From NCBI GenBank assembly GCA_035761045.1, contig DASTRU010000049.1, positions 1 through 7,155 on the forward strand: a stretch of DNA of 7,155 bases. Reading direction: 5' to 3'. This document shows, one piece after another, positions 1 to 6,723 of this stretch. Made by a program: the position numbers and the translations under genes. Numbering within the stretch: position 1 is the stretch's first letter; every line of letters starts with the position of its first letter. This stretch comes from DASTRU01 sp035761045 (lineage in GTDB: Bacteria; Pseudomonadota; Gammaproteobacteria; Burkholderiales; Burkholderiaceae_E). A model generated the notes under the pieces. That model did not search any database. It was not told the origin of the DNA and saw nothing but the letters and a program-made list of their open reading frames with translations.

Positions 1-3000
1 TAGATGTTGTAGACCAAACGCGCCATCGTCATGTTCGAAGCATCGAACGGATCAAGCCAGGAACTGGTTTGCTGGCCAGCCGCGCCCGCGAACAGCACGC
101 CGCCACTTGGACGCAGGACGTACGCCAACGTGCATTCGTAGCGGCCCGTGTCGGCGTTGCGCTTGGGCGCGCATTGCTCGGGCGCGAAGACGACGGGTTT
201 TCCCGCCGATTGAGTTTCGTTCAGCATGAATTCGATGCGTGCTTCCATGCCTTGGTCGGCTGGCCAATCGGCCGCGCTAATTTTGGCGCGCAATACGTTG
301 CGTCCGCCAACGGATTCCCACGCGAAGTTGACGCTGATGCCGACCGTCAAGCCTCTAAACGCGGCGATTTCGGCTTCCATGGCCTGGCCCATCCAGCGAT
401 TTAAAGCGGCGAAGCGATCGCGGGTGTTGCTGGATGCGGCGGGCGCCGCGCCGCCGAATTTGCCTTCGGTGCGTTCGCCTTTACCCCAATAACTGCGGTC
501 GAGAAAGATATCGACGGCGTTGAATTCGAGGCTTTGCGCGTAGAGCGCGTAAGCGAAACCCAGCACGGATAGCACGACGCCGACGCCCGTGGCCCAACCT
601 CCTAACAGCGCCAAGCCGGCACGGCGCGCGGCGAACGCGGCGGCTTGTTCGGCGCCCATGGCGGCCGCGGTGCTGGAGGGGATTGAGGCGAAGTAGATGG
701 CTCCGGAGCTAATCATTAAGCTAAACGTTGAGCCAGCGTAAAGACCGAAGCTAGTGCGATACGAGTCCCTCGCATCCCTATCCCCGCGCCGCCCCGCGTT
801 CTGCATTTTTAAGTAGTTCGCCATTGCATCAAATGCCGCTGCCCCTGCGCCTGCAATCCCCGCACCCAAACGCCATCGTGCGCCGGCTCTCACCGTGCTC
901 GCCAAGGCCGTTCGCTGACCATTCGCCTTGATCTCATAGCTCAAGGTGCGCAAGGTTGCGAATCCCTCCAACACCCCACACACCGAAGACATCAACGCCA
1001 TCAACCCATCCGCGTACGCATGGCCCTTGAATTCGCTGTCCTCGCTCATCGCTTCGATGGCTTTATAAATCGCCAGGCCTTGCACCAGCCATAGCGCGCC
1101 GACGGTGGCGCCGGCGTGCGAGAACAGTGCCTTGCCGAAGCCGCCCGATTGCTCGTGAATAACCGCCTGGGCCACCGATTCAGGCACTTCGATGACGCGC
1201 CCCGATCCGCCGATGCGCGAGTCGACCACCACCTCGATGCGCGGCGCGCGCTTTTGTCCTTGTCGCCGCGCTTCCTTGTCGGCCCGCGCCATCAGGCGAT
1301 CGCGCTGGTTCTCGTCGAGCAGCACTGGCAAGTGCATCTCTTTGTCGAGCTGGCCCGACAACGCGGCGAACTGCTTTTGCGTAAAGCGCCGTTCTTGCCA
1401 CGACGTGTAATTGCGTTGTTCGAGCTGGACTGGCAGCACGCCCAAATGCATGCCCTCGCGGATGGCGTCGATGCCGGCGCCGACCGGTACCTTGAGCGTG
1501 AAGGCGAACCATTTCTTTTGCGGGTTCATCACGGTTTCGGCGATGAGTTGCACGCGAAGATGCAGCACGTGCGCTTGCCGCGCTTGCGCGATCGTTTGTT
1601 GCGCAAGGCCCAAGGCCTTGGCCGCTTGTGGCTCGACGGCGGCGGCCACCAATTGCGTGAGTTGCGCGCGCGCCGCCAACAGACTTTGCATCGCGTTTTC
1701 CCATTGATGGCGATGCAGTTGCGCGCGCAGCGCCTCGTGCACGGTGCCCGAGAGTTCCTTGATGCCCACCAAGCTCTCGGCGAAGTCCTTGCGCGGATCG
1801 GCTTCCTTAATGATTTGCTCTGCCGCGCTAAACGGCGCCAGCAATGCTTGGTCGATCCAATTCGCCGGATCGTCGGGCGCGAGCTGATACATGCGCGCCA
1901 ATTCCTTCGCCGATTCGGGGCTGACCACGCCACCGCCGAATACGCGTTCCACTGCGACCAAGCGCGCGGCCACGTCGGCGGCTTGTTGATGCGCGGTGCC
2001 GCGCGCGATATTGAGTTTGACGAGGCTGATCGCGCGGTCGTAGTCGTAGGTGAGCGCAACTTGCAAAGGCGCGGCCTTCAACCACGCCGCGTAATCGCGG
2101 TCGATCGCGGCGATGCGCTTGTCGAAGCGGCCGGCTTCCTCGGCAAACGCGTTTTGGAATTCGAGCAATTCGCTCCAGCGAATGCGGCTTTTTAGCTTGC
2201 CGACGCGCTCTTGCACTTGCGCGGGGGCTACTTCTTCAACGCGCGCGTCGATCGCCTCGGGCGGCAGCATCACGCGGCCCATGCGGCTATCGCGCAAGAG
2301 GCCGTCGTTTAAAGCGATCTCGCGTCCTTGATGGTCGTAAGCCACGCCGGATTGTTTTTGCCCCGGCGCGAGTTTGCGCGGCTGGCCGCTGACGTCGGGC
2401 ACTGTGTTAGCCACCCAACGCGCGCCGGGCGGCATGGCTTTTTTGTCGACGCGCACGCGCTCCAAATACGCGGTCTTCGCCATCGGCTCGCCTTGCGCGA
2501 ATCGTTCGCGGTGCTCCTTGCGTATTTGCTGATCGGCCCATTGGTCGATCATCTGCACATGCAGCAGCGAGCGTTGCTTGAGCACGCGCTCCGGGTCGGA
2601 CTTTTGCGCGATGCCCTCGGCACCCATCGCCCATACCCGCTTGGCGCTGTCTTCTGCCAAGCGCAGCACGTTGTACTGCGCGCCCACGCCTTTCGCGTGC
2701 GGCAGGGAAATCATCAGCGCCTTGCCCGAGTAGCGTCCGATGTCGTTGGCCGCGAGGCCGCTATCGGTTTCAATCGTCCGCACCGCTTGGGCAAGATCGG
2801 CGGCCCGTCCGAAACGGCGTTCGTCCAATGGCTGCAATGAAAACGCGAACGCATCGACGAGTTCTCGAGGCGGCGTGTTCGCAAGCCCCTGCGTCGGCAA
2901 AAAATCAACGACGTGCTTGCGCAGCACCTGCTCGTCGAGCTTCATGCAGCGCGTGTCGGGCGTTTTGCCGTTAAGAATCTCGGCGGGGCTCAACTCAAGC

Positions 3001-3635
3001 CCGCGCAACGGCCATAACCGCTGGCACGCGCCCACGCCGTTGCCCGTTATCTCCACCACCGGGTCGGTCTGCATGTAGTGCAAGGTGCCCGGCGCCCACA
3101 AGTGCTCGTCGAACGCGATCCACACCTTCGAGACGAACTTGGCGCGACTAATGTTGATGAGATGCGCCGGCATGTTGGCCACGCCTTGCGAGCACAACGC
3201 TGGCGGCTCGGCATTGACGAACCGAGCCTGCATGGTCGCGTATTGCTCGGCGCTGACTTGATGCATGAGCTTGCGCGTCAGCGCATTGGGCATGACATGC
3301 CATACATCCCAACGCTGGTCATCCGCGTAATACACATACACATAGCCCGGCGGCAGCAAGCGCGCGATGGGCACGGTGCTTTCACGCGGCACGTTGCTAA
3401 ATTGTGGATCGAGCTGCGGCGCCCATTCGTATCCGGCGCGTCTTAGCGCGCTTGCATGTTCGCGTAGCGTGACGGTGGCGGTGGTCGCAAGCAGCAACAG
3501 CTCGCTGCGATGGCAAGGTTGGCAACCCGCGCCGCAGGTACGCGGCGGCGTGCCGCTCGCTGCCTTGACGCTTTTGTCGACGATGGCCTGCCCCCGGGCG
3601 CGTGGGCCGTCAATGAGCGTGATGGCGTCAGGCAT
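1..3635 (-). CDS. VasX/BTH_I2691-like type VI secretion effector, partial (C-terminus off left edge)
   Basis: Probable secreted antibacterial toxin delivered by a type VI secretion system. The minus-strand frame is open without a stop from ATG 3635 to the window edge (1211 codons, then a partial codon starting TA, so Tyr or stop). Seen: an N-terminal Cys cluster (C34, C38, C41); a VasX/MIX-like block at about 90-114 reading LLPPGYVYVYY...W.VWHV; a long Ala/Gln/Arg-rich helical middle with likely coiled coils near 476-521 and 655-700; then five hydrophobic segments near 830-858, 875-894, 920-937, 961-984 and 1005-1033, followed by a soluble tail. Known: VasX-type effectors have a similar layout and disrupt membranes from their C-terminal part. 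Inferred: the same activity here, since no enzymatic motif was recognised. The start is clear, with AAGGA 10 bases upstream and no other usable start after the preceding gene. It follows the DUF4123 gene in a likely operon. Codons at about 690-1015 are atypical. Family assignment is by eye. Confidence 0.85.
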   Translation of the reverse strand, partial: MPDAITLIDGPRARGQAIVDKSVKAASGTPPRTCGAGCQPCHRSELLLLATTATVTLREHASALRRAGYEWAPQLDPQFSNVPRESTVPIARLLPPGYVYVYYADDQRWDVWHVMPNALTRKLMHQVSAEQYATMQARFVNAEPPALCSQGVANMPAHLINISRAKFVSKVWIAFDEHLWAPGTLHYMQTDPVVEITGNGVGACQRLWPLRGLELSPAEILNGKTPDTRCMKLDEQVLRKHVVDFLPTQGLANTPPRELVDAFAFSLQPLDERRFGRAADLAQAVRTIETDSGLAANDIGRYSGKALMISLPHAKGVGAQYNVLRLAEDSAKRVWAMGAEGIAQKSDPERVLKQRSLLHVQMIDQWADQQIRKEHRERFAQGEPMAKTAYLERVRVDKKAMPPGARWVANTVPDVSGQPRKLAPGQKQSGVAYDHQGREIALNDGLLRDSRMGRVMLPPEAIDARVEEVAPAQVQERVGKLKSRIRWSELLEFQNAFAEEAGRFDKRIAAIDRDYAAWLKAAPLQVALTYDYDRAISLVKLNIARGTAHQQAADVAARLVAVERVFGGGVVSPESAKELARMYQLAPDDPANWIDQALLAPFSAAEQIIKEADPRKDFAESLVGIKELSGTVHEALRAQLHRHQWENAMQSLLAARAQLTQLVAAAVEPQAAKALGLAQQTIAQARQAHVLHLRVQLIAETVMNPQKKWFAFTLKVPVGAGIDAIREGMHLGVLPVQLEQRNYTSWQERRFTQKQFAALSGQLDKEMHLPVLLDENQRDRLMARADKEARRQGQKRAPRIEVVVDSRIGGSGRVIEVPESVAQAVIHEQSGGFGKALFSHAGATVGALWLVQGLAIYKAIEAMSEDSEFKGHAYADGLMALMSSVCGVLEGFATLRTLSYEIKANGQRTALASTVRAGARWRLGAGIAGAGAAAFDAMANYLKMQNAGRRGDRDARDSYRTSFGLYAGSTFSLMISSGAIYFASIPSSTAAAMGAEQAAAFAARRAGLALLGGWATGVGVVLSVLGFAYALYAQSLEFNAVDIFLDRSYWGKGERTEGKFGGAAPAASSNTRDRFAALNRWMGQAMEAEIAAFRGLTVGISVNFAWESVGGRNVLRAKISAADWPADQGMEARIEFMLNETQSAGKPVVFAPEQCAPKRNADTGRYECTLAYVLRPSGGVLFAGAAGQQTSSWLDPFDASNMTMARLVYNI

Positions 3636-3645
3636 GGATCGGTTT

Positions 3646-3650
3646 TCCTT
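3646..3650 (-). promoter_or_regulatory. Ribosome binding site of the effector gene
   Basis: AAGGA lies 10 bases before ATG 3635 on the minus strand, in the 38-base gap after the DUF4123 stop codon. The spacing is slightly long but usable. The gap is short and holds no terminator-like hairpin, which supports co-transcription of the two genes. Confidence 0.5.
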
Positions 3651-3673
3651 ATGGTGTTGTATGACACGCCGCC

Positions 3674-4660
3674 TTACGGCAACGCGTAGTGGTTCCAAAA
3701 CGGCTCGTCGAGTTGGTGCAAGCCGTGTCGCAAATCGCCGCCTTCGGCGCGCAGCCGTTGCAGCATCGAGGTGAAGGGCGCGGACCGCGTCGCGCCGGGG
3801 CGTAATTGCACCGCGGTCAACACATAGATGGCCAAGTCGCCGCCGTCGAACCCATGCTCGCGCGCTTGCGCGACCAGCGAATGCAACCGCGCGATGGCGT
3901 CGTGCGGAAGCGGCTTGCCGTCTTCGGCCAGCATGCCGCGCCAACGCTCGCGCAAATCGTTGACGATGGGCACGTGGTCGATCACCGCCCAATGCGCGGG
4001 CGTGAGTTGCTCCGCGTTGGTTTTGTCGTCGGTGGGAGCCGAGGCGATTTCGCTAGCCGCGGGGCTTGCGTAACACACGATCTCGCCTTGCGCGCCGGGC
4101 GCCACCCACGTCGCATCGTCGCCCAGCACGACCTCGCGCCAATGCGCATCCAGCGTTGGCCAAATGTGTTCAAACCGATCGGGGTCGTGCCAGCGTAGCC
4201 AGCGCGGTCCATTGCGATGTTGATGACTAAACCGGCCGATCCGATGCGCGATCGCTTGCGCCGAGTCGCTGCTAACGATCCAGCCGCACACGCCGCGTCG
4301 CGTCGCGTGCGGGTCGTCGTTACGAAGCGTTGGGTCCAAGGCTGCGCCGCCGAACACTTCGGCATGCGCGCGTGAAATGCTGGCTTCGAACAGCGGGTCG
4401 TCCAAGCCCGGATCGGTTTCGAGAAGAAAGGCGGCCACTTGGCGGCAATCGAGCGTGATCACGCGCGGTAATTGGTCGCCGCGAAGCCGCCAAGGTTTGG
4501 GCGGATGCATCAACGCCGTTTCGCGTGCTGTGCTTTCGCGCAGCGACAAAGGATCGGCAAGCTCGGGCGCGTACAGCAGATGTAATCGCGCCAACGGCCG
4601 TGCGTGCGTGGCGGCTTGCACCGCTGAAATCACCGATTGCCGAAACGCGGGAAGCTGCAC
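3674..4660 (-). CDS. DUF4123 domain protein, type VI effector adaptor/chaperone (Tap/TEC-like)
   Basis: Cytoplasmic adaptor that, in characterised DUF4123 proteins, binds a cognate effector and helps load it on the VgrG spike. From the GTG start the product is 328 residues. DUF4123 hallmarks seen: an early hydrophobic stretch LARLHLLYAPELADPL near 23-38, the segment SSDSAQAIAHRIGRF near 130-144, and the signature RWLRWHDPDRF at 153-163 followed by WPTLDAHW, close to the family's RfyDPRvl pattern. A helical C-terminal extension (about 254-284, with HGFDGGDLAIYVL) is like that seen in adaptors paired with BTH_I2691-type effectors. The start is uncertain. GTG 4660 is preferred because AAGGA sits 7 bases before it, but TTG 4678 and GTG 4675 are in frame without a recognisable site. 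Farther upstream the same frame meets TGA (4724-4726) preceded by ATG 4759. The effector gene follows after 38 bases, so that protein is the likely client. No vgrG is adjacent upstream, which is unusual. Confidence 0.85.
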   Translation of the reverse strand: MQLPAFRQSVISAVQAATHARPLARLHLLYAPELADPLSLRESTARETALMHPPKPWRLRGDQLPRVITLDCRQVAAFLLETDPGLDDPLFEASISRAHAEVFGGAALDPTLRNDDPHATRRGVCGWIVSSDSAQAIAHRIGRFSHQHRNGPRWLRWHDPDRFEHIWPTLDAHWREVVLGDDATWVAPGAQGEIVCYASPAASEIASAPTDDKTNAEQLTPAHWAVIDHVPIVNDLRERWRGMLAEDGKPLPHDAIARLHSLVAQAREHGFDGGDLAIYVLTAVQLRPGATRSAPFTSMLQRLRAEGGDLRHGLHQLDEPFWNHYALP

Positions 4661-4667
4661 GAGCCGA

Positions 4668-4672
4668 TCCTT
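4668..4672 (-). promoter_or_regulatory. Ribosome binding site supporting the GTG 4660 start
   Basis: AAGGA on the minus strand lies 7 bases before GTG 4660, better spacing than anything upstream of TTG 4678 or GTG 4675. It decides the start chosen for the DUF4123 gene. Confidence 0.45.
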
Positions 4673-4769
4673 CACCAATAGTCGTTTTTTTAAGGCGCGC
4701 GCGATGAACGGGAATTTGATGCTTCAGGGTGGCTTCGAAGCGAGCGATGGCAGCGACATCGCGTTCTCA

Positions 4770-4801
4770 ATTCGCTGATTGATAAAAGATTTTTAGCGAA
4801 T
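4770..4801. repeat. 7-bp inverted repeat in the leader of the DUF4123 gene
   Basis: Perfect arms ATTCGCT (4770-4776) and AGCGAAT (4795-4801) flank an 18-base AT-rich spacer. It lies in the 226-base stretch between the adaptor gene and the tRNA (4680-4905), which otherwise shows no gene. Neither arm is followed by a T-run, so it is not an intrinsic terminator. An operator or promoter-region dyad is possible. No convincing -35/-10 pair was found for the minus strand here. Confidence 0.35.
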
Positions 4802-4905
4802 CGAAAGCCGCCGAATTTTGGACTGAAACCGCGACGCCGATCAATGCGCCGTTTGCGATGAGGTCATGCGCTAATGAATGACGACCACGTCGACACGATT
4901 CTTCA

Positions 4906-4979
4906 TGGAGCGGGCGATGGGAATCGAACCCACGTCTTGAGCTTGGGAAGCTCAGGTCCTGCCATTGAACGACGCCCGC
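4906..4979 (-). tRNA. tRNA-Gly (anticodon CCC)
   Basis: Complete cloverleaf on the minus strand, 74 bases including an encoded CCA. The acceptor stem GCGGGCG/CGCCCGC pairs perfectly, with discriminator T at 4909. The D stem is GTTC/GGAC, and the anticodon stem TGAGC/GCTCA holds the loop TTCCCAA (4943-4949) with anticodon CCC at 4945-4947. The variable loop has 4 bases, and the T arm is GTGGG-TTCGATT-CCCAT. It decodes GGG codons. It begins 24 bases after the stop of the amidotransferase gene on the same strand, so it could be read from that transcript or from a promoter inside that gene. No clear terminator follows its 3' end. Confidence 0.97.
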
Positions 4980-5003
4980 GCGAGACCAGCAACGAGCGGA
5001 ATT

Positions 5004-5729
5004 CTAACGAGGGCTGGGTTGGATCGGCAGCACGCCCGCGTCTTGCAACCAACGTTCGTACATATGCGCGGCAATGGCTTGGCTCGTGGCGAGATGGCGC
5101 GCGGTGTCGGCGCGTTGTTCAGTAATCGTTTGCACGCTCGGTAAATCTTCGAGCGCGACGAGTTCGGGCGCGCCATGCTCGGCCCAAAGGTCGAGCGTGT
5201 CTAAATTGATCTCAATATGAAATTGCATGCCGACCGAGCGGCCGATGCAAAACGCCTGGTTCGCGCAATGCGCGTTGGTCGCGATGCGCGCCGCACCTTC
5301 AGGGATGTCGAAGGTGTCGTAATGCCATTGAAAGACGTGCATCGATTCGCGCGCGCCAAACCAATGCCGCGCACGATCCACGCATTCAAGCCGCACTTCA
5401 TGCCAACCGATCTCGGGTTGGCTATTGCGCCGTATGCGCGCACCGAGCGCACTAGCCAGTAGTTGGCCGCCCAAACAATGGCCGAGCACGGGTACATCGT
5501 GCGCGAGCGCGTCGCGCAGCAGCGCTTCGGTGTCGCGCAGCATCGGCAATGCATCGTTCACGCTCATTGGACCGCCTAAGGCGGCAATCGCATGAATGCC
5601 ACCCAAGGACTTAGGCAACGCGTCGCCCGCGTGCAAGTCGACTAAGTTGAACGGCACGCCGCGTGCCCGAAGCCAAGTCGCTAAGGTGGACGGCCCGTCG
5701 TTGGGATGAAACTGAAGAATCGCGATCAT
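5004..5729 (-). CDS. Class I glutamine amidotransferase (GMP synthase-type GATase1 domain), free-standing
   Basis: Probable cytoplasmic enzyme with a glutamine amidotransferase fold, 241 residues. Seen: N-terminal MIAILQFHPNDGPSTLATWL, a glycine loop ALGGPMSVND near 50-59, the nucleophile elbow VLGHCLGGQ with Cys85, a W-H-Y-D block at 135-138, and the final triad residues in MQFHIE (His171, Glu173). The triad is intact, so a hydrolase or amidotransferase activity is expected. There is no fused synthetase domain, and the partner or substrate is unknown. The family includes lone enzymes that hydrolyse gamma-glutamyl compounds, and the divergent puuD-ligase unit makes a link to gamma-glutamyl polyamine or amine metabolism plausible, but this is inference. 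ATG 5729 is chosen because family members start close to this MxxILQ stretch. An in-frame TTG at 5780 would add 17 residues. No good Shine-Dalgarno site precedes the ATG. The gene is divergent from puuD and runs into the tRNA. Confidence 0.9.
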   Translation of the reverse strand: MIAILQFHPNDGPSTLATWLRARGVPFNLVDLHAGDALPKSLGGIHAIAALGGPMSVNDALPMLRDTEALLRDALAHDVPVLGHCLGGQLLASALGARIRRNSQPEIGWHEVRLECVDRARHWFGARESMHVFQWHYDTFDIPEGAARIATNAHCANQAFCIGRSVGMQFHIEINLDTLDLWAEHGAPELVALEDLPSVQTITEQRADTARHLATSQAIAAHMYERWLQDAGVLPIQPSPR

Positions 5730-5751
5730 TAAATAGCCGCACTCGCTAAAA

Positions 5752-5780
5752 CTAATGTGTTGCGCACGCCACGGTAACAA
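5752..5780 (-). promoter_or_regulatory. Candidate sigma70-type promoter for the amidotransferase gene
   Basis: On the minus strand TTGTTA (5780-5775) and CATTAG (5757-5752) are 17 bases apart, a weak match to the -35/-10 consensus with ideal spacing. It would give a leader of about 15 bases before ATG 5729. It overlaps the candidate puuD promoter on the other strand. Judged by eye only. Confidence 0.22.
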
Positions 5781-5789
5781 AAGGATAAA
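5760..5789 (+). promoter_or_regulatory. Candidate sigma70-type promoter for puuD
   Basis: TTGCGC (5760-5765) and GATAAA (5784-5789) are 18 bases apart on the plus strand, a weak consensus match. It would place the transcript start near 5796 and leave a leader of roughly 80 bases before the first puuD start. It overlaps the candidate minus-strand promoter, so one bound regulator could affect both units. Confidence 0.22.
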
Positions 5790-5837
5790 CGGCGAAGCTG
5801 GCCTCCGAGGAGAACGAGGCGCAGCATAACGGTTACA
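5771..5837. repeat. Pair of ACGGTWACA direct repeats in the divergent intergenic region
   Basis: ACGGTAACA (5771-5779) and ACGGTTACA (5829-5837) differ at one base and start 58 bases apart in the same orientation. The first copy overlaps both candidate promoters. Between them lies a small dyad, GCCTC (5801-5805) with GAGGC (5816-5820). A regulator binding site pair is possible, but with only two short copies chance is not excluded. Confidence 0.3.
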
Positions 5838-5873
5838 CCTAAATCACACGCGGTCGCGTCCTTAGTCGATGTC

Positions 5874-6680
5874 GTGCCGCGTTTGGTACCAATGCCCGCC
5901 ACCGCGCTTCGTACTCCTTTCGTCTTGGTTCCGTGCGACAACCGTACGATCGGACATCATCCGTTTCATGTATTAGGTAAAAAGTACACCGACGCCATTC
6001 ACGATATCTCGGGGTGCTTGCCACTGATCGTCCCCACAAGTGGCGTCGATGACATTAGTGCGTATGTGGATTTAGCCGATGGCGTATTGCTTACGGGGTC
6101 ACCGTCGAATGTGCATCCGTCCAACTTCGGGCAGCCGGTACACGACCCACGATTACCGCTCGACCCTTTACGCGACGCGATCACGCTGCCGTTGATTCGC
6201 GAGTCGGTGAAACACGACTTACCGATCCTCGCGATCTGCCGGGGCATGCAAGAAATCAATGTCGCCTTGGGTGGCTCCTTATTGCAGGCGGTGCACGAGC
6301 TTGAGGGACAGCGCGACCATCGGTATCGCGACGAGGATCCGGTCGAGGTTCAGTATGGGCCGGTGCACGAAGTGCGGGTGGTGTGCGGTGGCTTGCTGCA
6401 TCAAGTCGCCAAGCTTGAAAGTTTTCTCGTGAATTCCGCCCACGGCCAAGGCATCGACCGGATCGCGCCTGGGTTGATGGTTGAAGCCGTCGCGCCCGAT
6501 GGGTTGATCGAAGCGGTACGCATCGCCTCGCATCCGGGCTTCGCGTTAGGCGTGCAATGGCATCCGGAATGGCGGGCGGCCGATAACCCCGTGTCCACCC
6601 GCATTTTCGAGCGCTTTGGCGAGGCGTGTCGGATTCGTCAGGCGCGGCGGTTGCGTCAGTCGTCGGCGCAAACGGCTTAA
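5874..6680 (+). CDS. puuD: Gamma-glutamyl-gamma-aminobutyrate hydrolase (PuuD/SpuA type)
   Basis: Cytoplasmic class I glutamine amidotransferase-like hydrolase that cleaves gamma-glutamyl-GABA to glutamate and GABA, a late step of the gamma-glutamyl polyamine pathway. It has 268 residues from GTG 5874; the E. coli enzyme has about 254. Seen: VLVPCDNR near 17-24, LGKKYTDAI near 34-42, LLTGSPSNVHPSNF near 72-85, the nucleophile site ILAICRGMQEINVALGG with Cys122, NSAHGQGIDRIAPGL in the later part, and LGVQWHPEW with His230 and Glu232 completing the triad. The start is unresolved. GTG 5874, TTG 5883 and ATG 5892 are in frame, none with a Shine-Dalgarno site, and ATG 5892 would still retain the whole domain. 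The frame is open back to a TAA at 5775 without a standard start. Next comes a PuuA/SpuB-type ligase after 79 bases, matching the spuA-spuB order in Pseudomonas. The gene is divergent from a second amidotransferase. Confidence 0.92.
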   Translation: MPRLVPMPATALRTPFVLVPCDNRTIGHHPFHVLGKKYTDAIHDISGCLPLIVPTSGVDDISAYVDLADGVLLTGSPSNVHPSNFGQPVHDPRLPLDPLRDAITLPLIRESVKHDLPILAICRGMQEINVALGGSLLQAVHELEGQRDHRYRDEDPVEVQYGPVHEVRVVCGGLLHQVAKLESFLVNSAHGQGIDRIAPGLMVEAVAPDGLIEAVRIASHPGFALGVQWHPEWRAADNPVSTRIFERFGEACRIRQARRLRQSSAQTA

Positions 6681-6723
6681 CGCGATCCGCCGGTTCGTTC
6701 GCCACGTCGTCGTTCGTTGTCTC

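Noticed and set aside
69..492. Overlapping plus-strand frames of 111 and 88 codons at the left edge
   Set aside because: Both are antisense to the effector's C-terminal region, which has coherent protein features on the minus strand.
1529..2059. 176-codon minus-strand frame within the effector
   Set aside because: Same strand but out of frame with the effector; composition rich in Arg, Ser and Trp without any motif.
1116..2195. 359-codon plus-strand open frame
   Set aside because: It lies wholly antisense to the long effector frame, is rich in Arg, His and Leu as expected for a mirror of GC-biased codons, and shows no recognisable domain.
2328..2840. 170-codon plus-strand open frame
   Set aside because: Antisense to the effector gene with the same Arg/His-rich shadow composition and no motif.
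3806..4778. Plus-strand frames of 130 and 133 codons opposite the DUF4123 gene
   Set aside because: The minus-strand frame carries the DUF4123 signature; these are low-complexity shadows.
4850..4905. Possible terminator after the tRNA
   Set aside because: Only very short dyads such as CGAC/GTCG were found and none is followed by a U-run on the minus strand.
4874..5125. 83-codon plus-strand frame containing GDGNRTHVLSLGSSGPAIER
   Set aside because: That peptide is the well-known spurious translation of the antisense strand of a tRNA gene; the frame spans the tRNA-Gly and the end of the amidotransferase gene.
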